Below the pieces are notes generated by a model. The model ran no database searches. It had not been told where the DNA came from and saw only the letters and a program-made list of their open reading frames with translations. From Anaerolineae bacterium (lineage in GTDB: Bacteria > Chloroflexota > Anaerolineae > Promineifilales > Promineifilaceae), in contig JAUIAP010000025.1 in the NCBI GenBank assembly GCA_030425205.1, positions 33,719-97,718 on the forward strand: a stretch of DNA of 64,000 nt, read 5' to 3'. This document shows positions 32,063 through 41,797 of this stretch, one piece after another. Made by a program: the position numbers and the translations under genes. How positions within the stretch are numbered: the stretch's first letter is position 1; each line of letters begins with the position of its first letter.

Positions 32063-34918
32063 CTACTGCTCACCGCCGACGGCCTTCTGCACCGCCGCCA
32101 GCAACTCATCTTCGCGATATGGCTTCACAAGATAGTCGTTCACGCCCAAATCAAATGCCTTCTGGCGATGTTTGCTGCCTGAACGAGAGGTCAGCATGAC
32201 GATAGGGATGTCACGGGTATCGGCGTTTGCGCGTAGGGTGGCGGTCAACTCGTAGCCGTTCATGCGCGGCATTTCAATATCGAGCAGAATGATGTCGGGT
32301 TTGTTTTGCTGAATCTGCTCTAATGCTTCAATGCCATCACGCGCTGGGTTCGGATTCCAACCCGCATTCTTGACCATATTTGAGACGACCTTGCGCACGC
32401 TGACTGAATCGTCAACCACAAGAACGTTGAGCGTCTTGCTTGGCGTTGCGACAGGACGTTTTGGCGGAGACCAGTTAAATTGGTTCGATTCACGCTCTTC
32501 GACCAGTTCGGCTGGATTCAAAATGAGCACCGCTGAACCATCCCCCATCAACGTCGCGCCCGCGATCCCGCGCACCTGTCGCAGATGGTTGCCGAGCGTC
32601 TTGATCACAATTTCGCGCCCTTCCACAATTTCGTCTGCAATCAACGCAACCTGTTGCTCGCCTGCGTTGACGACAAGAACGGGCAGTCGCTTTCGATCAC
32701 TCAAGTCCTGCTCATCGCTTCCCAGCAGTGCGCCAAGTTGTTTGACCGGCGTAATTCTTTGCCCCACACGAATGACGGGATTTCGGCCGATTCTTCCAAT
32801 CTCGCCCCCCTCCAATCTTAAAATTTGTGAGATAGAGCCGAGCGGCAACGCATACGTTGCGCCCGCTGCTCGCACGAGTAGACCGCGCAATACGGCCAGC
32901 GTCAGCGGCAGACGAATCGTGAACTCTGTCCCCGAATCGATGCCCGTGTCGAGGCGCACCGACCCTTTCAGGCGGTTGACACTCGCCTTGACCACATCCA
33001 TTCCGACACCGCGCCCGCTGATGTCACTGACCGTTTCGGCCGTGCTAAATCCCGGCTGGAAAATAAGTTGTTGTAGCGCAGATTCGCTCACATCGGTTGA
33101 TTCCGCCTCGCTTAAATACCCACTCTGCACCGCTTTGGCACGCAGCTTCGTGTTATCAATTCCCGCGCCATCATCCTGCACGGCGATCACAACTTGATTA
33201 CCTTCATAGTAGGCCCGCACACGAATCGTGCCCTGCTCTGGTTTGCCTTTGACGACGCGCAATTCGGCTGGCTCAATGCCATGATCGACCGCGTTACGCA
33301 GAATGTGCAGCAGCGGATCGGCCATCTCTTCCAACACTTTTTTGTCAAGCTCGATATGTTCCCCTTCGATGATTAGGTTGACCTGCTTGCCTTGCTGCCG
33401 CGCCACGACGCGCACCGTCCGTTGCAGTCGTGTGACAATCGTTGCGAGCGGAACCATGCGCGTCCGCATCAGCTTGTCTTGCACTTCGCTCGACAGACGC
33501 CCTTGCCGCGTCAACACAGAATCGAAGTCACCCAGCAGTGTTCGCAAATCATTATGTACGCTGCGAATGTCGCTGCTCGTCTCTGTCAACTCGCGTGAGA
33601 GCATGTATAGCTCTGTGTAGCGGTCAAATTCGAGCGCGTCAAACTCTGACTCGATTAAGCTGTTGGGCTGCCCATTTCCGCCCACTCTCGCGACCGTTTG
33701 GGTCGCGCCACTACTATTTTGCGATGCATAGGTCAACTCATGATAGTCGCTGTCCAGTCGCGCCGAGATGCGTTGTAGCCGTTCAAGACTCGGGGCGAGT
33801 TCGTTGATGTGGCGCGTCAAATCGTTGACTCGCTGCTCCAGCGTCGTGCGCGTGATGACAAATTCACTGGTCAGGCGCGTCAATTCGTCTAGCCGTTCCA
33901 GCGGCACGCGCACCACTTCGCTTGCCGTGCGGGTGGATGTGGTTTCAGCTTTAGGCGGGGCTGGCTGCTCGACAATATTGGGTCGCTCAACACCGTCAAA
34001 CGCCAAAATCTCAAGCGGCTCTTCGGCCGATTCACCGTCCAATAACTGCCCAAAACGTACTTGCAGGGCATTTAGGTGTTCTGATGAACTCTCATCGCGC
34101 AGGAGGTCATCGAGCGTATCGGCCGAATCGAACAATAGCTCCATAATCGGCCGATTTAACACACGCTCCCCATCCTCAACCCCATCAAGCAAATCCTCCA
34201 TGCGATGGGATAACTCCGCCATCTGCGCCAAGCCTACAGTTGCGGCCGCTCCCTTGAGCGTATGCACCGAGCGTCGCAACGCGCCCAATGCCTCTCTATC
34301 ATCTGCTTCGGTTTGTAGCGTTTGCAATGATCGCGCAATCTGTTGCAGATGATCGTTTGCCTCTTCCGTAAACGCTTCACGCAACTCCGCCATAAACTCG
34401 TCGTCGAGCAAAATCGTTGGCGTGTTATGCTCTGGAACGGCGACAACAGACTCATCATCTTGCGCCGTCGCATCGCTCTCTTGCGCCGTCACTTCCGCGA
34501 CAATTTCCGCAACCATCTCCTCGTCCGTTGGCATGCCACGCACGTCAAAATAGCTGCGCGTCGCCTCTGCCAACATCTCGGGACCGCGCACGTTGCCATT
34601 TTCCAGCCCGACTAAATAGAGTTCGATCCCGTCGACCGTTTCACGCAAATAGCGTACCGTTGGTTCTTCCAGCGACAGTGTTCCCGACACAAGGTCTTCC
34701 AGCGTCTCTTCCAAATAGTAGGCGATATGGGACAGCGGATTGATCCCAATCATCGCCGCCGCACCTTTAATGGTGTGCGCGTGTCGATGCGCCGTCTCCA
34801 ACGCCAACTCATCACTGCTATCCTTGCGGTATGCTGCAATGCTAGCGCGTATCTCTGGCAGATAGCTCTGTGCCTCTTCGATAAATCCGACCAATACTTC
34901 GCGTGAAACGTTTGACAT
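32063..34918 (-). CDS. cheA: Hybrid chemotaxis histidine kinase CheA with two HPt domains and a receiver
   Basis: The 951-residue kinase has two HPt domains (phospho-His 48 in HTIKGAAAMIG and about 218 in HTLKGAAATVG), a dimerisation helix pair, a GHKL ATPase (HILRNAVDHGIE as the N box, DDGAGID, GRGVGMDVVKA), a CheW-like coupling domain and a C-terminal receiver (phospho-Asp in IILLDIEMPRMNGYE). This layout is the PilL/ChpA style, reduced to two HPt domains. It phosphorylates response regulators in answer to the receptors encoded upstream. It lies after cheR, across a heptamer array. No separate CheY or CheV is nearby apart from the PilG-like and PilH-like regulators. Confidence 0.95.
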   Translation of the reverse strand: MSNVSREVLVGFIEEAQSYLPEIRASIAAYRKDSSDELALETAHRHAHTIKGAAAMIGINPLSHIAYYLEETLEDLVSGTLSLEEPTVRYLRETVDGIELYLVGLENGNVRGPEMLAEATRSYFDVRGMPTDEEMVAEIVAEVTAQESDATAQDDESVVAVPEHNTPTILLDDEFMAELREAFTEEANDHLQQIARSLQTLQTEADDREALGALRRSVHTLKGAAATVGLAQMAELSHRMEDLLDGVEDGERVLNRPIMELLFDSADTLDDLLRDESSSEHLNALQVRFGQLLDGESAEEPLEILAFDGVERPNIVEQPAPPKAETTSTRTASEVVRVPLERLDELTRLTSEFVITRTTLEQRVNDLTRHINELAPSLERLQRISARLDSDYHELTYASQNSSGATQTVARVGGNGQPNSLIESEFDALEFDRYTELYMLSRELTETSSDIRSVHNDLRTLLGDFDSVLTRQGRLSSEVQDKLMRTRMVPLATIVTRLQRTVRVVARQQGKQVNLIIEGEHIELDKKVLEEMADPLLHILRNAVDHGIEPAELRVVKGKPEQGTIRVRAYYEGNQVVIAVQDDGAGIDNTKLRAKAVQSGYLSEAESTDVSESALQQLIFQPGFSTAETVSDISGRGVGMDVVKASVNRLKGSVRLDTGIDSGTEFTIRLPLTLAVLRGLLVRAAGATYALPLGSISQILRLEGGEIGRIGRNPVIRVGQRITPVKQLGALLGSDEQDLSDRKRLPVLVVNAGEQQVALIADEIVEGREIVIKTLGNHLRQVRGIAGATLMGDGSAVLILNPAELVEERESNQFNWSPPKRPVATPSKTLNVLVVDDSVSVRKVVSNMVKNAGWNPNPARDGIEALEQIQQNKPDIILLDIEMPRMNGYELTATLRANADTRDIPIVMLTSRSGSKHRQKAFDLGVNDYLVKPYREDELLAAVQKAVGGEQ

Positions 34919-34926
34919 AAAGCTGC

Positions 34927-34993
34927 TAGTGACAAGTAGTAAGTGATTGGTAGTAAGAAATCACTTACCACTTTCCACTTATCACTTACCACT
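34927..34993. repeat. Heptamer array overlapping the CheR stop codon
   Basis: Units of the AGTGGTA/AGTGATA kind on the minus strand include the last codons and stop of cheR. The returning arm has units like ACTTACT. The array ends eight bases before the cheA ATG. Confidence 0.8.
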
Positions 34994-35839
34994 CTTCCTA
35001 TAAACTAACACATCTCGCCAGCGCACCAGCGTCATCTCTGGCAATTGCAAACCGACCACTTCGGCCGGTGCTAAAAACAGATAACCACCGCTATTGAGCC
35101 GCTGACACAACCGTTTGACGATTTCGATTCGATCTTCTAAACGGAAGTAAATTAAAACGTTCTGACAAAAAATCACATCCTGTCCCGCTACCCAATAGTT
35201 GGCGGGATCGTGCAGATTGAGCGTTCCGAATTGCGTCAAGCGGCGCACCATCGGCCGAATTTGCACCCCTTCCGCAACCTCGCGCATGTACTTTTGCTTA
35301 AAGTAAGCGGGCATATAGCGCACTTCGTAATCTTTATACGTCGCCGCCTGTGCCTTTGTTAACTGCCGCTGACTAATATCTGTTCCAGTCACGCGCAGTT
35401 GCCAAACGATTGGGTCAACCAGTTCAAGTGCACTCATCGCCAGCGAATACGCTTCCTGACCCCCAGAACAGCCCGCGCTCCACAACGTCAGGGCATTTTC
35501 ACTTGAGCGTCGTTTTGTCGCCAAAAGCTCTGGTAAGACCTGCTTCTGGAACGCTTCAAACGAGGGCGAGTGGCGAAAAAAGCTCGATTCATTGTTAACA
35601 ATCACATCGCGCAATGCCAGCCATTCGGGAGCCATCTCCCCACGCATCATCACCGCATGGTAATAACGGCCATAGCTCGTCTCATCACACAACTGCATCC
35701 GTTCCCACAATCGCTGCTCCAAAAAATAGAGGCGACTATCGCTAAAATGCAGACCGATTCTCGTCTGGATCAACGATCGCCACTTTTCCGTTTCGGCCGA
35801 ACTCATCGTCGGTCGTTCCTGACGATCGAGCCAGTTCAT
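34982..35839 (-). CDS. cheR: Chemotaxis receptor methyltransferase CheR
   Basis: The 285-residue SAM-dependent methyltransferase has a helical N-terminal domain and a catalytic domain with WSAGCSGGQEAYSLAM (SAM site), GTDISQRQL, and CQNVLIYFRLEDRIEIVKRL. It methylates glutamates of chemoreceptors and pairs with CheB. Its C-terminal residues SGK and the stop are inside a heptamer repeat, which implies that the 3' end has been rewritten by that array. It is 21 bases downstream of the Amt-MCP gene. An alternative start is Met12. Confidence 0.94.
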   Translation of the reverse strand: MNWLDRQERPTMSSAETEKWRSLIQTRIGLHFSDSRLYFLEQRLWERMQLCDETSYGRYYHAVMMRGEMAPEWLALRDVIVNNESSFFRHSPSFEAFQKQVLPELLATKRRSSENALTLWSAGCSGGQEAYSLAMSALELVDPIVWQLRVTGTDISQRQLTKAQAATYKDYEVRYMPAYFKQKYMREVAEGVQIRPMVRRLTQFGTLNLHDPANYWVAGQDVIFCQNVLIYFRLEDRIEIVKRLCQRLNSGGYLFLAPAEVVGLQLPEMTLVRWRDVLVYRKSGK

Positions 35840-35860
35840 GAGCGAACAACTCTCAATGAA

Positions 35861-38233
35861 CTAGTCCCCAACACTTGGAGCCAACTTAAACGTCGCCACG
35901 GAAGCTTGCAACTCCTCAGCCAATTGCGCTAGGTAGCCAATCGACTGACTGGCGCGTTCCGAACCGCTCGCCGTCTGCTGTGTGACCCCTTCGATGTCAT
36001 TCATCGACCGCGCAATCGATTCAGAGCCACGTGCTTGTTGGCGTGCCGCTTGCGAAATCTCGGCAATCAGGTCAGCCAACTGGGTTGAAACAGTCTCAAT
36101 TTCGCCGAGTCGTTCACCCGCCTCTGATGCGAGTTCACTCCCCGCTTGCACTTCCTGCGACGTGGTCGCCATCGCGTTGACCGCCTCGCGGGTATCGTCC
36201 TGAATGGCGCGCAACATCGTGTTAATTTGGGCAGCCGATTCGGCCGATTGCACCGCCAGATCTTCCACCTGCCGCGCCACCACCGCGAATCCACGTCCCG
36301 CCTCACCCGCTTCCGAAGCTTGAATGGACGCATTGATCGCCAATATGCCCGTGCGTTCCGCAAGCGCGTTGATCGCTTTTGTGACGTTTCCGATTTCACG
36401 TGAACGTCGTTCCAGCCGTTCGATCCGTCCCGCCGTCGCTTCGACCTCGTTACGAATGCGGCGCATGTTGTCAATCGTGTCGCGCACCGCCTTCGCGCCT
36501 TGCGACGCATTGGCTCGCGCCTGTTCGCCAACCAGTGCCGAGAGTGTCGCGTTGTCGCTCACTTGCGAAATTGAAACGCTCATCTCGTCAACAGCGGCCG
36601 ATGTATTTAAAATTTGTTCAGCCTGTAAAACCGCTCCCTCGTTTAACTGATTTGCTGTTGTCAAAATCTCATGCGCCGCTGCACCGACACGTTCGGATGC
36701 GACCTTGACCTTGCCGATGACATCACGCAAGCGTTCCGTCATATAGTTGAACGAATCGGCGACTGCCCCCGCCGTATCGGATGTGACCTCCGCTTCAACG
36801 GTCAAATCTCCTTCGGCGATCTGTGTCACGTCCTGCAATAGCTGGAAGATTGACGTTTGAAGCGCATCGTTTTCAGTCTGAGTCTTGGCGATGCTGTTGT
36901 TCAACTCGGCCAAAACGCGATTATATTGGGCGGCAAATTCGCCCACTTCGGTAAATGGTTCGATTGTGACGCGACGTGTGAGATCGGCCGAAACTCGAAT
37001 CTCCTCCATCTCTTCCAACAAGGTCAATAAGGCGGTGCGTGCGCCGTGTTCTGCAACATTTAAGCCACGCTGTTCAGCATCGGCCGAAACGCGCAACGCC
37101 ACAAAGCGGTTCAACAACCAAAGCAACAAAAACCCTAATCCAAATGCATAGACAAAAACGGTAATTATGCCGGCCAACTGCACGGCCAATTGCCCGCCGC
37201 GCCCTAAGCCACTGCTGAACAGTTCCGGGTTCCCAAAAAGGGCGACGGCCAGCGTTCCCCAAACCCCTGCACCCGCATGGACGGCAACCGCGCCAACCGC
37301 ATCATCGATGCGCAAGCGTTCGAGCAGCCGCTCAACCCCAAACACGACCAGTCCTCCGATCAGGCCAATGACCACGGCCGTCGCGGGTGATTGCAAATTG
37401 GCGGATGCCGTAATGGCGACGAGGCCACCGAGCGCACCGTTAATCGTGCTGCCAACATTGGCACGTTGCATCGTCGCATAGCCAGCCCCCAAGCCAGCTA
37501 TGCCACCAAACGCCCCCGCCAACACCGTGTTGACGACAATCAGCGGAATTTGATCGGTCACGGCAAGCGTGCTGCCACCGTTGAAGCCAAACCAGCCGAC
37601 CCACAAGAGCAGAACGCCCATTGTCGAGAGTGGTAAATTGTTCGCGTTGAGCGTTTTGCCAGCCACATCAAAGCGCCCTTCCCGCGCACCCAAAATGATG
37701 ATCGCCGCCAACGCAACCCAGCCACCAACCGAGTGGACGACGGTTGAGCCGGCGAAGTCGATAAAGCCGCGCTGTGCCAGCCAACCCGTCGCGTCGCCTG
37801 CAGCCAAGCCGCCCCAAATCCAATGTCCAACGACAGGATAGATGACGCTCGCAATCACAATCGTTGTGACGAGATAGCCGAGAAAGCTCATACGCTCCGC
37901 AACGGCACCGCTGACAATCGTGGTCGCTGTGCCTGCAAAGACAAGTTGGAATAAGAAAAAGGCCATCAGGTAGGCCGGCACGTTGTTTCCAAACAGAAAG
38001 CCCGAAGTGCCAAACAGCCCCGCCGCGCTTGCGCCAAACATGATGGCGAACCCAAATAGCCAGAAGACGATCGCCGAGACACAAAAATCCACAAAGTTCT
38101 TAATTGCTACATTGATGCTATTCTTTGAGCGCACCATGCCCGTTTCCAGCAGCGTGAATCCACCCTGCATCAGCATGACGAGTGCCGCCGCGATTACAAC
38201 CCAAAGAATGTCGAAATCAGTTGCATTTACCAT
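35861..38233 (-). CDS. Ammonium transporter (Amt)-methyl-accepting chemoreceptor fusion
   Basis: The 790-residue protein joins a complete Amt domain to a chemoreceptor signalling domain. Residues 1-395 hold about eleven membrane segments and the Amt marks: HWIWGG (137-142), IDFAGSTVVH with Asp159 and His167, VAVHAGAGVWG with His319, and RVSADAEQRGLNVAEHG at the end of the domain, as in other Amt proteins. The two His match the AmtB twin-His pair. Residues about 410-530 look like two HAMP-type modules, and 535-790 are an MCP four-helix hairpin with tip AINASIQASEAGEAGRGFAV (in part). It is predicted to sense or transport-sense ammonium and to signal to CheA. Amt fusions to histidine kinases and cyclases are known, and I know of no well-described MCP version. 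Confidence 0.9.
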   Translation of the reverse strand: MVNATDFDILWVVIAAALVMLMQGGFTLLETGMVRSKNSINVAIKNFVDFCVSAIVFWLFGFAIMFGASAAGLFGTSGFLFGNNVPAYLMAFFLFQLVFAGTATTIVSGAVAERMSFLGYLVTTIVIASVIYPVVGHWIWGGLAAGDATGWLAQRGFIDFAGSTVVHSVGGWVALAAIIILGAREGRFDVAGKTLNANNLPLSTMGVLLLWVGWFGFNGGSTLAVTDQIPLIVVNTVLAGAFGGIAGLGAGYATMQRANVGSTINGALGGLVAITASANLQSPATAVVIGLIGGLVVFGVERLLERLRIDDAVGAVAVHAGAGVWGTLAVALFGNPELFSSGLGRGGQLAVQLAGIITVFVYAFGLGFLLLWLLNRFVALRVSADAEQRGLNVAEHGARTALLTLLEEMEEIRVSADLTRRVTIEPFTEVGEFAAQYNRVLAELNNSIAKTQTENDALQTSIFQLLQDVTQIAEGDLTVEAEVTSDTAGAVADSFNYMTERLRDVIGKVKVASERVGAAAHEILTTANQLNEGAVLQAEQILNTSAAVDEMSVSISQVSDNATLSALVGEQARANASQGAKAVRDTIDNMRRIRNEVEATAGRIERLERRSREIGNVTKAINALAERTGILAINASIQASEAGEAGRGFAVVARQVEDLAVQSAESAAQINTMLRAIQDDTREAVNAMATTSQEVQAGSELASEAGERLGEIETVSTQLADLIAEISQAARQQARGSESIARSMNDIEGVTQQTASGSERASQSIGYLAQLAEELQASVATFKLAPSVGD

Positions 38234-38243
38234 CTAAAACTCC

Positions 38244-38300
38244 ATTGGAGCGCAGACAAGGTGTCTGCGCTTGCGGCGGATGACGCACCCGCGCTCCAAT
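38244..38300. repeat. Palindromic spacer element between MCP and Amt-MCP genes
   Basis: The outer arms ATTGGAGCGC and GCGCTCCAAT enclose an inner hairpin GCAGAC...GTCTGC (38252-38268). The element belongs to the same GGAGCGC/GCAGAC family as the insertion inside the GT4 gene at 61,839. Confidence 0.75.
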
Positions 38301-38301
38301 T

Positions 38302-39741
38302 CTAATCTGTCGCCATGCTATATTGTCCGGGCAACTTAAATGTACTAACGGATGAGCGTAACTTGTCTGCCAATTCGGCAAGATTGCCGATGGAGGCGGT
38401 GGCCTGTTTTGTGCCGGCCGCCGTCTGCTGCGTCACGTCCGCAATGTCGTTCATTGCGCGGGAAATTGTCTCCGAACCACGTGCCTGCTGCTTTGATGCC
38501 AGCGAAATTTGTGAGATTAAGATGGCTAAGCGTTCAGAAACAGACTCGATCTCATTAAGACGTTCCCCCGCCTCTTCGGCCAGCATCGTGCCGTTGACTA
38601 CCTCTTCGTTGGTCACGTCCATCGCCGCTACCAACTCATTCATTTCACTCTGCACGTTGCGGATCATCAGCGCGATCTGTTGGGTCGCCTTTGTCGCCCG
38701 CACAGCCAGTCGATCAACTTCTTCAGCCACGACGGCGAAGCTGCGCCCGGACTCACCCGCCATCTCAGCTTGAATGGTGGCGTTGAGTGCGAGAATACTG
38801 GTGCGGTCTGCGATGTCGTCGATCAGTTCAACGATGTCGCCGATTTGTTGCGAACTCTCTTCCAAGCGTTTGATACGTTTTGTTGTGTCCTGCATTTGGG
38901 AACGTACGCGCGTCATGCCGCCAATTGTGTCGCGCACCGCTTCCGCGCCAAGCTGGGCGTTAGTGCGGGCCTGTTCACTAACCGTTGCCGACAGCGTTGC
39001 ATTTTCGCTCACCTGCTGAATCGAGACGCTCATCTCGTCAATTGCGGCCGACGTATCGACGATCTGCATCGCTTGTGATTCAGAACCAACCGCTAGATGT
39101 TCAGCCGTTGTCTGAATTTCGTTGGCCGAAGAGCTGACTTGCACGGTTGCATCCTGCACGTTCGTAATAATTTCGCGCAACTGTTCGATCATAAAGTTGA
39201 AGGAGTCAGCGATTGCGCCCGTCACATCATTGGTGACTTCTGCCTGCGCTGTCAGATCACCCTCAGCCACCTGACTGACTTCATCAAGCAGGCGCATAAT
39301 TGAAGTTTGAATGCGGGCGCGCTCCTCTTCACTTTGCAACAAGCCCGCTGTGTTGGCCAACATATTGTTAAAACGGGTCGCCATATCGCCAAGTTCATCA
39401 CCTGTCATGATGGGCACGCGGGCATCCAACTTCCCCTCTTCAATAGCCGCGATGGTCGCAATCATCGCATCGGCCTGTAGAAGTTCAGCGCGAATAATCT
39501 GGTGGGCGATTACAATCCCAATCACTGCCGCGACCAATCCAAAGGCAACTGGCAACAGAAGTGCAGACGATGATTGCGCTTGTCCACTTCCCATTGCATA
39601 GCTCACGCCAGCCGTGACCAGCTGTGGAATCACGACCGCCAAGGCAATTAGCACGCTCAGCTTTGTCGTCAAGGGCAGGGAGCTTTGCTGAATTTTTCCG
39701 AAAACCCCATTGTTGTCATCACGATTTGTCATTGCTGCCAT
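38302..39741 (-). CDS. Methyl-accepting chemotaxis protein, PilJ-like
   Basis: The protein of about 479 residues has two N-terminal membrane segments with a very short exterior loop (SYAMGSGQAQ), two HAMP-type modules (EEGKLDARVPIMTGDELGDM; EGDLTAQAEVTNDVTG) and an MCP signalling hairpin with tip TSILALNATIQAEMAGESGR. It lacks a real external sensor domain, so any stimulus may come through the membrane or a partner. ATG at 39741 has a GGAG site nine bases upstream; an open frame to 39801 would overlap the next receptor. It is the gene immediately upstream of the Amt-MCP gene. Confidence 0.9.
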   Translation of the reverse strand: MAAMTNRDDNNGVFGKIQQSSLPLTTKLSVLIALAVVIPQLVTAGVSYAMGSGQAQSSSALLLPVAFGLVAAVIGIVIAHQIIRAELLQADAMIATIAAIEEGKLDARVPIMTGDELGDMATRFNNMLANTAGLLQSEEERARIQTSIMRLLDEVSQVAEGDLTAQAEVTNDVTGAIADSFNFMIEQLREIITNVQDATVQVSSSANEIQTTAEHLAVGSESQAMQIVDTSAAIDEMSVSIQQVSENATLSATVSEQARTNAQLGAEAVRDTIGGMTRVRSQMQDTTKRIKRLEESSQQIGDIVELIDDIADRTSILALNATIQAEMAGESGRSFAVVAEEVDRLAVRATKATQQIALMIRNVQSEMNELVAAMDVTNEEVVNGTMLAEEAGERLNEIESVSERLAILISQISLASKQQARGSETISRAMNDIADVTQQTAAGTKQATASIGNLAELADKLRSSVSTFKLPGQYSMATD

Positions 39742-39778
39742 CTTAAAATTCTCCGTTGAGTGGACTTGTGTCCGCCCC

Positions 39779-41797
39779 TTATGCCACTCTAAATTGCGCA
39801 ACAGATCGCCGCAACTGCTCCGCTAAGTGAGCCAACTGCACAATTGAATGCGTCGCCTGTTTTGTTCCCGTTGTCGATTGTTGTGTGCCGATTGCAATGT
39901 CGCTCATAGCGGACGCAATCGAGCGTGAGCCGCGCACCTGCTGCTGGGCAGCGAGGGATATTTGCTGGATTAAGCGCGTTAACTGGTCGCTGACAGCCTC
40001 GATTTCGGCGAGACGGGCGGCGGCGTTTTCGGCCGATTCCATCCCCCCACTTACCTGTTCAAATGTTTGTGCCAAGCGTCCCGCAGCCGCTTCTGCATCT
40101 TGCTCAATAGTCTGCACCAAGTAGGCGATGTGCTGTGTCGCATCGGCCGATTGACTCGCCAACTGCTCAACTTCCACCGCCACACGCTGGAAACCAAAGC
40201 GTTCCGCATCGGTCGATTGAATCGACGCATTGAGCGAGAGAATGCTTGTTCGCTCGGTCAAATCTTCGATTAACTTCACGACGGCACGCATCTCTCGTGC
40301 GATGCGCTGTAATCGGCCGATTCTGCGCCCCGCTTGCGTCAACGCAAATTCGACGCGCGTCATGCCTTTCAACGTATCGCGCACGGCGGCTCCGCCCGCT
40401 TTCGCGCTGATGACCGCCTGTTCACCGATTACGGCCGAACGTGTCGAATTGCTGCTGACGGCTTCAATCGAAAGGCTCATTTCGTCGATTGCGGCACTGG
40501 TGTTGACAATTTGTTGCGCCTGTTGTTCGCTGCCGATGGCCAGATGTTCGGCCGTCGTCTGAATCTGATCGGCCGATGCGCTGACCTGCAATGTCGTCTC
40601 TTGCACCTGCACGACGACATCAGAAAGTTCTTCACGTAAAAAGTTGAAGGCATCCGCGAGCGCACCCGTAATGTCTGTCGTCACAACCGCTTCTGCGCTC
40701 AGGTCACCCGCCGCGATCCGCGCCACATCTTCTGCTAATCGCTCCATCGATGCGATCACGCGTCCGCGCTCTGTATCCATCTCAACTAGATGGGTCGTTT
40801 GATCAAAGAGCTGATTGATCCCTTTAGCAACCATCCCCAAATCATCTTTGGTGACAATGTCTGCGCGGGCGTCCAGCTCGCCCGCTTCAATATGGTTAAA
40901 CAGTTTGGTCAGCGGTTCTATCTGGCCCATCACTTGACGAGTCAAAATATAAGCCAACCCCATCCCGACAACGACTGCGATCACGGCGATTGCCGAGACG
41001 ACGTTGTTCCAAAATTGACCAAGTTGGACGATGTCGCGCGTTTCGCTCTGGGCGGTGTTTTCGTTCGTAGTTGCCAACTCCGTTAGATTGAGATGGGCGG
41101 TTTGATACGTTGCGCGATTGCTGTCGAGCGTGTCGCTGAGTAAAGCATATTGCGCAACCGATGCCTGATAGCGATCCAAAATATCGTTAAATTGGGTCTG
41201 TTGAATCGAAGGTAAGCTCGTCACCTCATCGCTGAGTCGCACCTGTGCAATCGTCGCATCGAGCGTATTCAAGCGCTGACTATCGCCAGAAAGCAGGAAG
41301 TCATCCACTTGTTCGCGCAGTTGTAGAATCGCAAGCTGCGTCGCGGCTAGCCCTTCATTTTCCGCAAATGTAAGTAGGTTCGACTGTTCGCGCGCGAGCT
41401 GCACGCCCATCCCTGTCGCGCTGTTGCCCATCTGCTCGATGAGCGCGACCGATTGCAAAAATGCGTTTTCATATTGATCGAGTTGCACGGTAAGTGATTC
41501 GGCCGATTCGATTAACGGCAGCGTCTCACGTGCTGCTTCAACCGATTCATTCCAACTGGCGACATATTGCGACCGCGCTGCATCAACGCCCAGCGTCGTG
41601 TAGTTGAGCAGATATGCCTGCTCGCTCTCACGCATGTCGGCCAATGCCTGTTGGAACACGTCGTTAGGACGTGCGCTAGCTATCGGTAGCGTCGTTGTGC
41701 GTTGAATGCCGATCCATGCCAACACCGTCAGCAAGAGCGCCAATAGAACCATGCTGCCAAATGCGCTGCGAATTTTAGAGCGTAAACTGTTCATCAT
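39779..41797 (-). CDS. Methyl-accepting chemotaxis protein with divergent tip
   Basis: The 672-residue receptor has an N-terminal membrane helix, a large exterior helical region (about 35-235), a second helix (VVSAIAVIAVVVGMGLAYIL), HAMP modules and an MCP hairpin. Its tip reads LSLNASIQSTDAERFGFQRV, lacking the AGEAGRGF motif and two residues shorter than in the neighbours, so CheA/CheW contact may be weakened. A four-base overlap with the next receptor (41,794) couples translation. It belongs to a tandem set of four related receptors. Confidence 0.88.
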   Translation of the reverse strand: MMNSLRSKIRSAFGSMVLLALLLTVLAWIGIQRTTTLPIASARPNDVFQQALADMRESEQAYLLNYTTLGVDAARSQYVASWNESVEAARETLPLIESAESLTVQLDQYENAFLQSVALIEQMGNSATGMGVQLAREQSNLLTFAENEGLAATQLAILQLREQVDDFLLSGDSQRLNTLDATIAQVRLSDEVTSLPSIQQTQFNDILDRYQASVAQYALLSDTLDSNRATYQTAHLNLTELATTNENTAQSETRDIVQLGQFWNNVVSAIAVIAVVVGMGLAYILTRQVMGQIEPLTKLFNHIEAGELDARADIVTKDDLGMVAKGINQLFDQTTHLVEMDTERGRVIASMERLAEDVARIAAGDLSAEAVVTTDITGALADAFNFLREELSDVVVQVQETTLQVSASADQIQTTAEHLAIGSEQQAQQIVNTSAAIDEMSLSIEAVSSNSTRSAVIGEQAVISAKAGGAAVRDTLKGMTRVEFALTQAGRRIGRLQRIAREMRAVVKLIEDLTERTSILSLNASIQSTDAERFGFQRVAVEVEQLASQSADATQHIAYLVQTIEQDAEAAAGRLAQTFEQVSGGMESAENAAARLAEIEAVSDQLTRLIQQISLAAQQQVRGSRSIASAMSDIAIGTQQSTTGTKQATHSIVQLAHLAEQLRRSVAQFRVA

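Noticed and set aside
32331..33197. Long open frame on the + strand (288 codons) opposite cheA
   Set aside because: It lies entirely antisense to the conserved ATPase and CheW regions of cheA, has Ser/Thr/Arg-rich composition typical of shadow frames and no ribosome site.
33768..34352. Open frame on the + strand opposite the HPt part of cheA
   Set aside because: Ser/Arg-rich shadow of a well-supported gene with no domain similarity.
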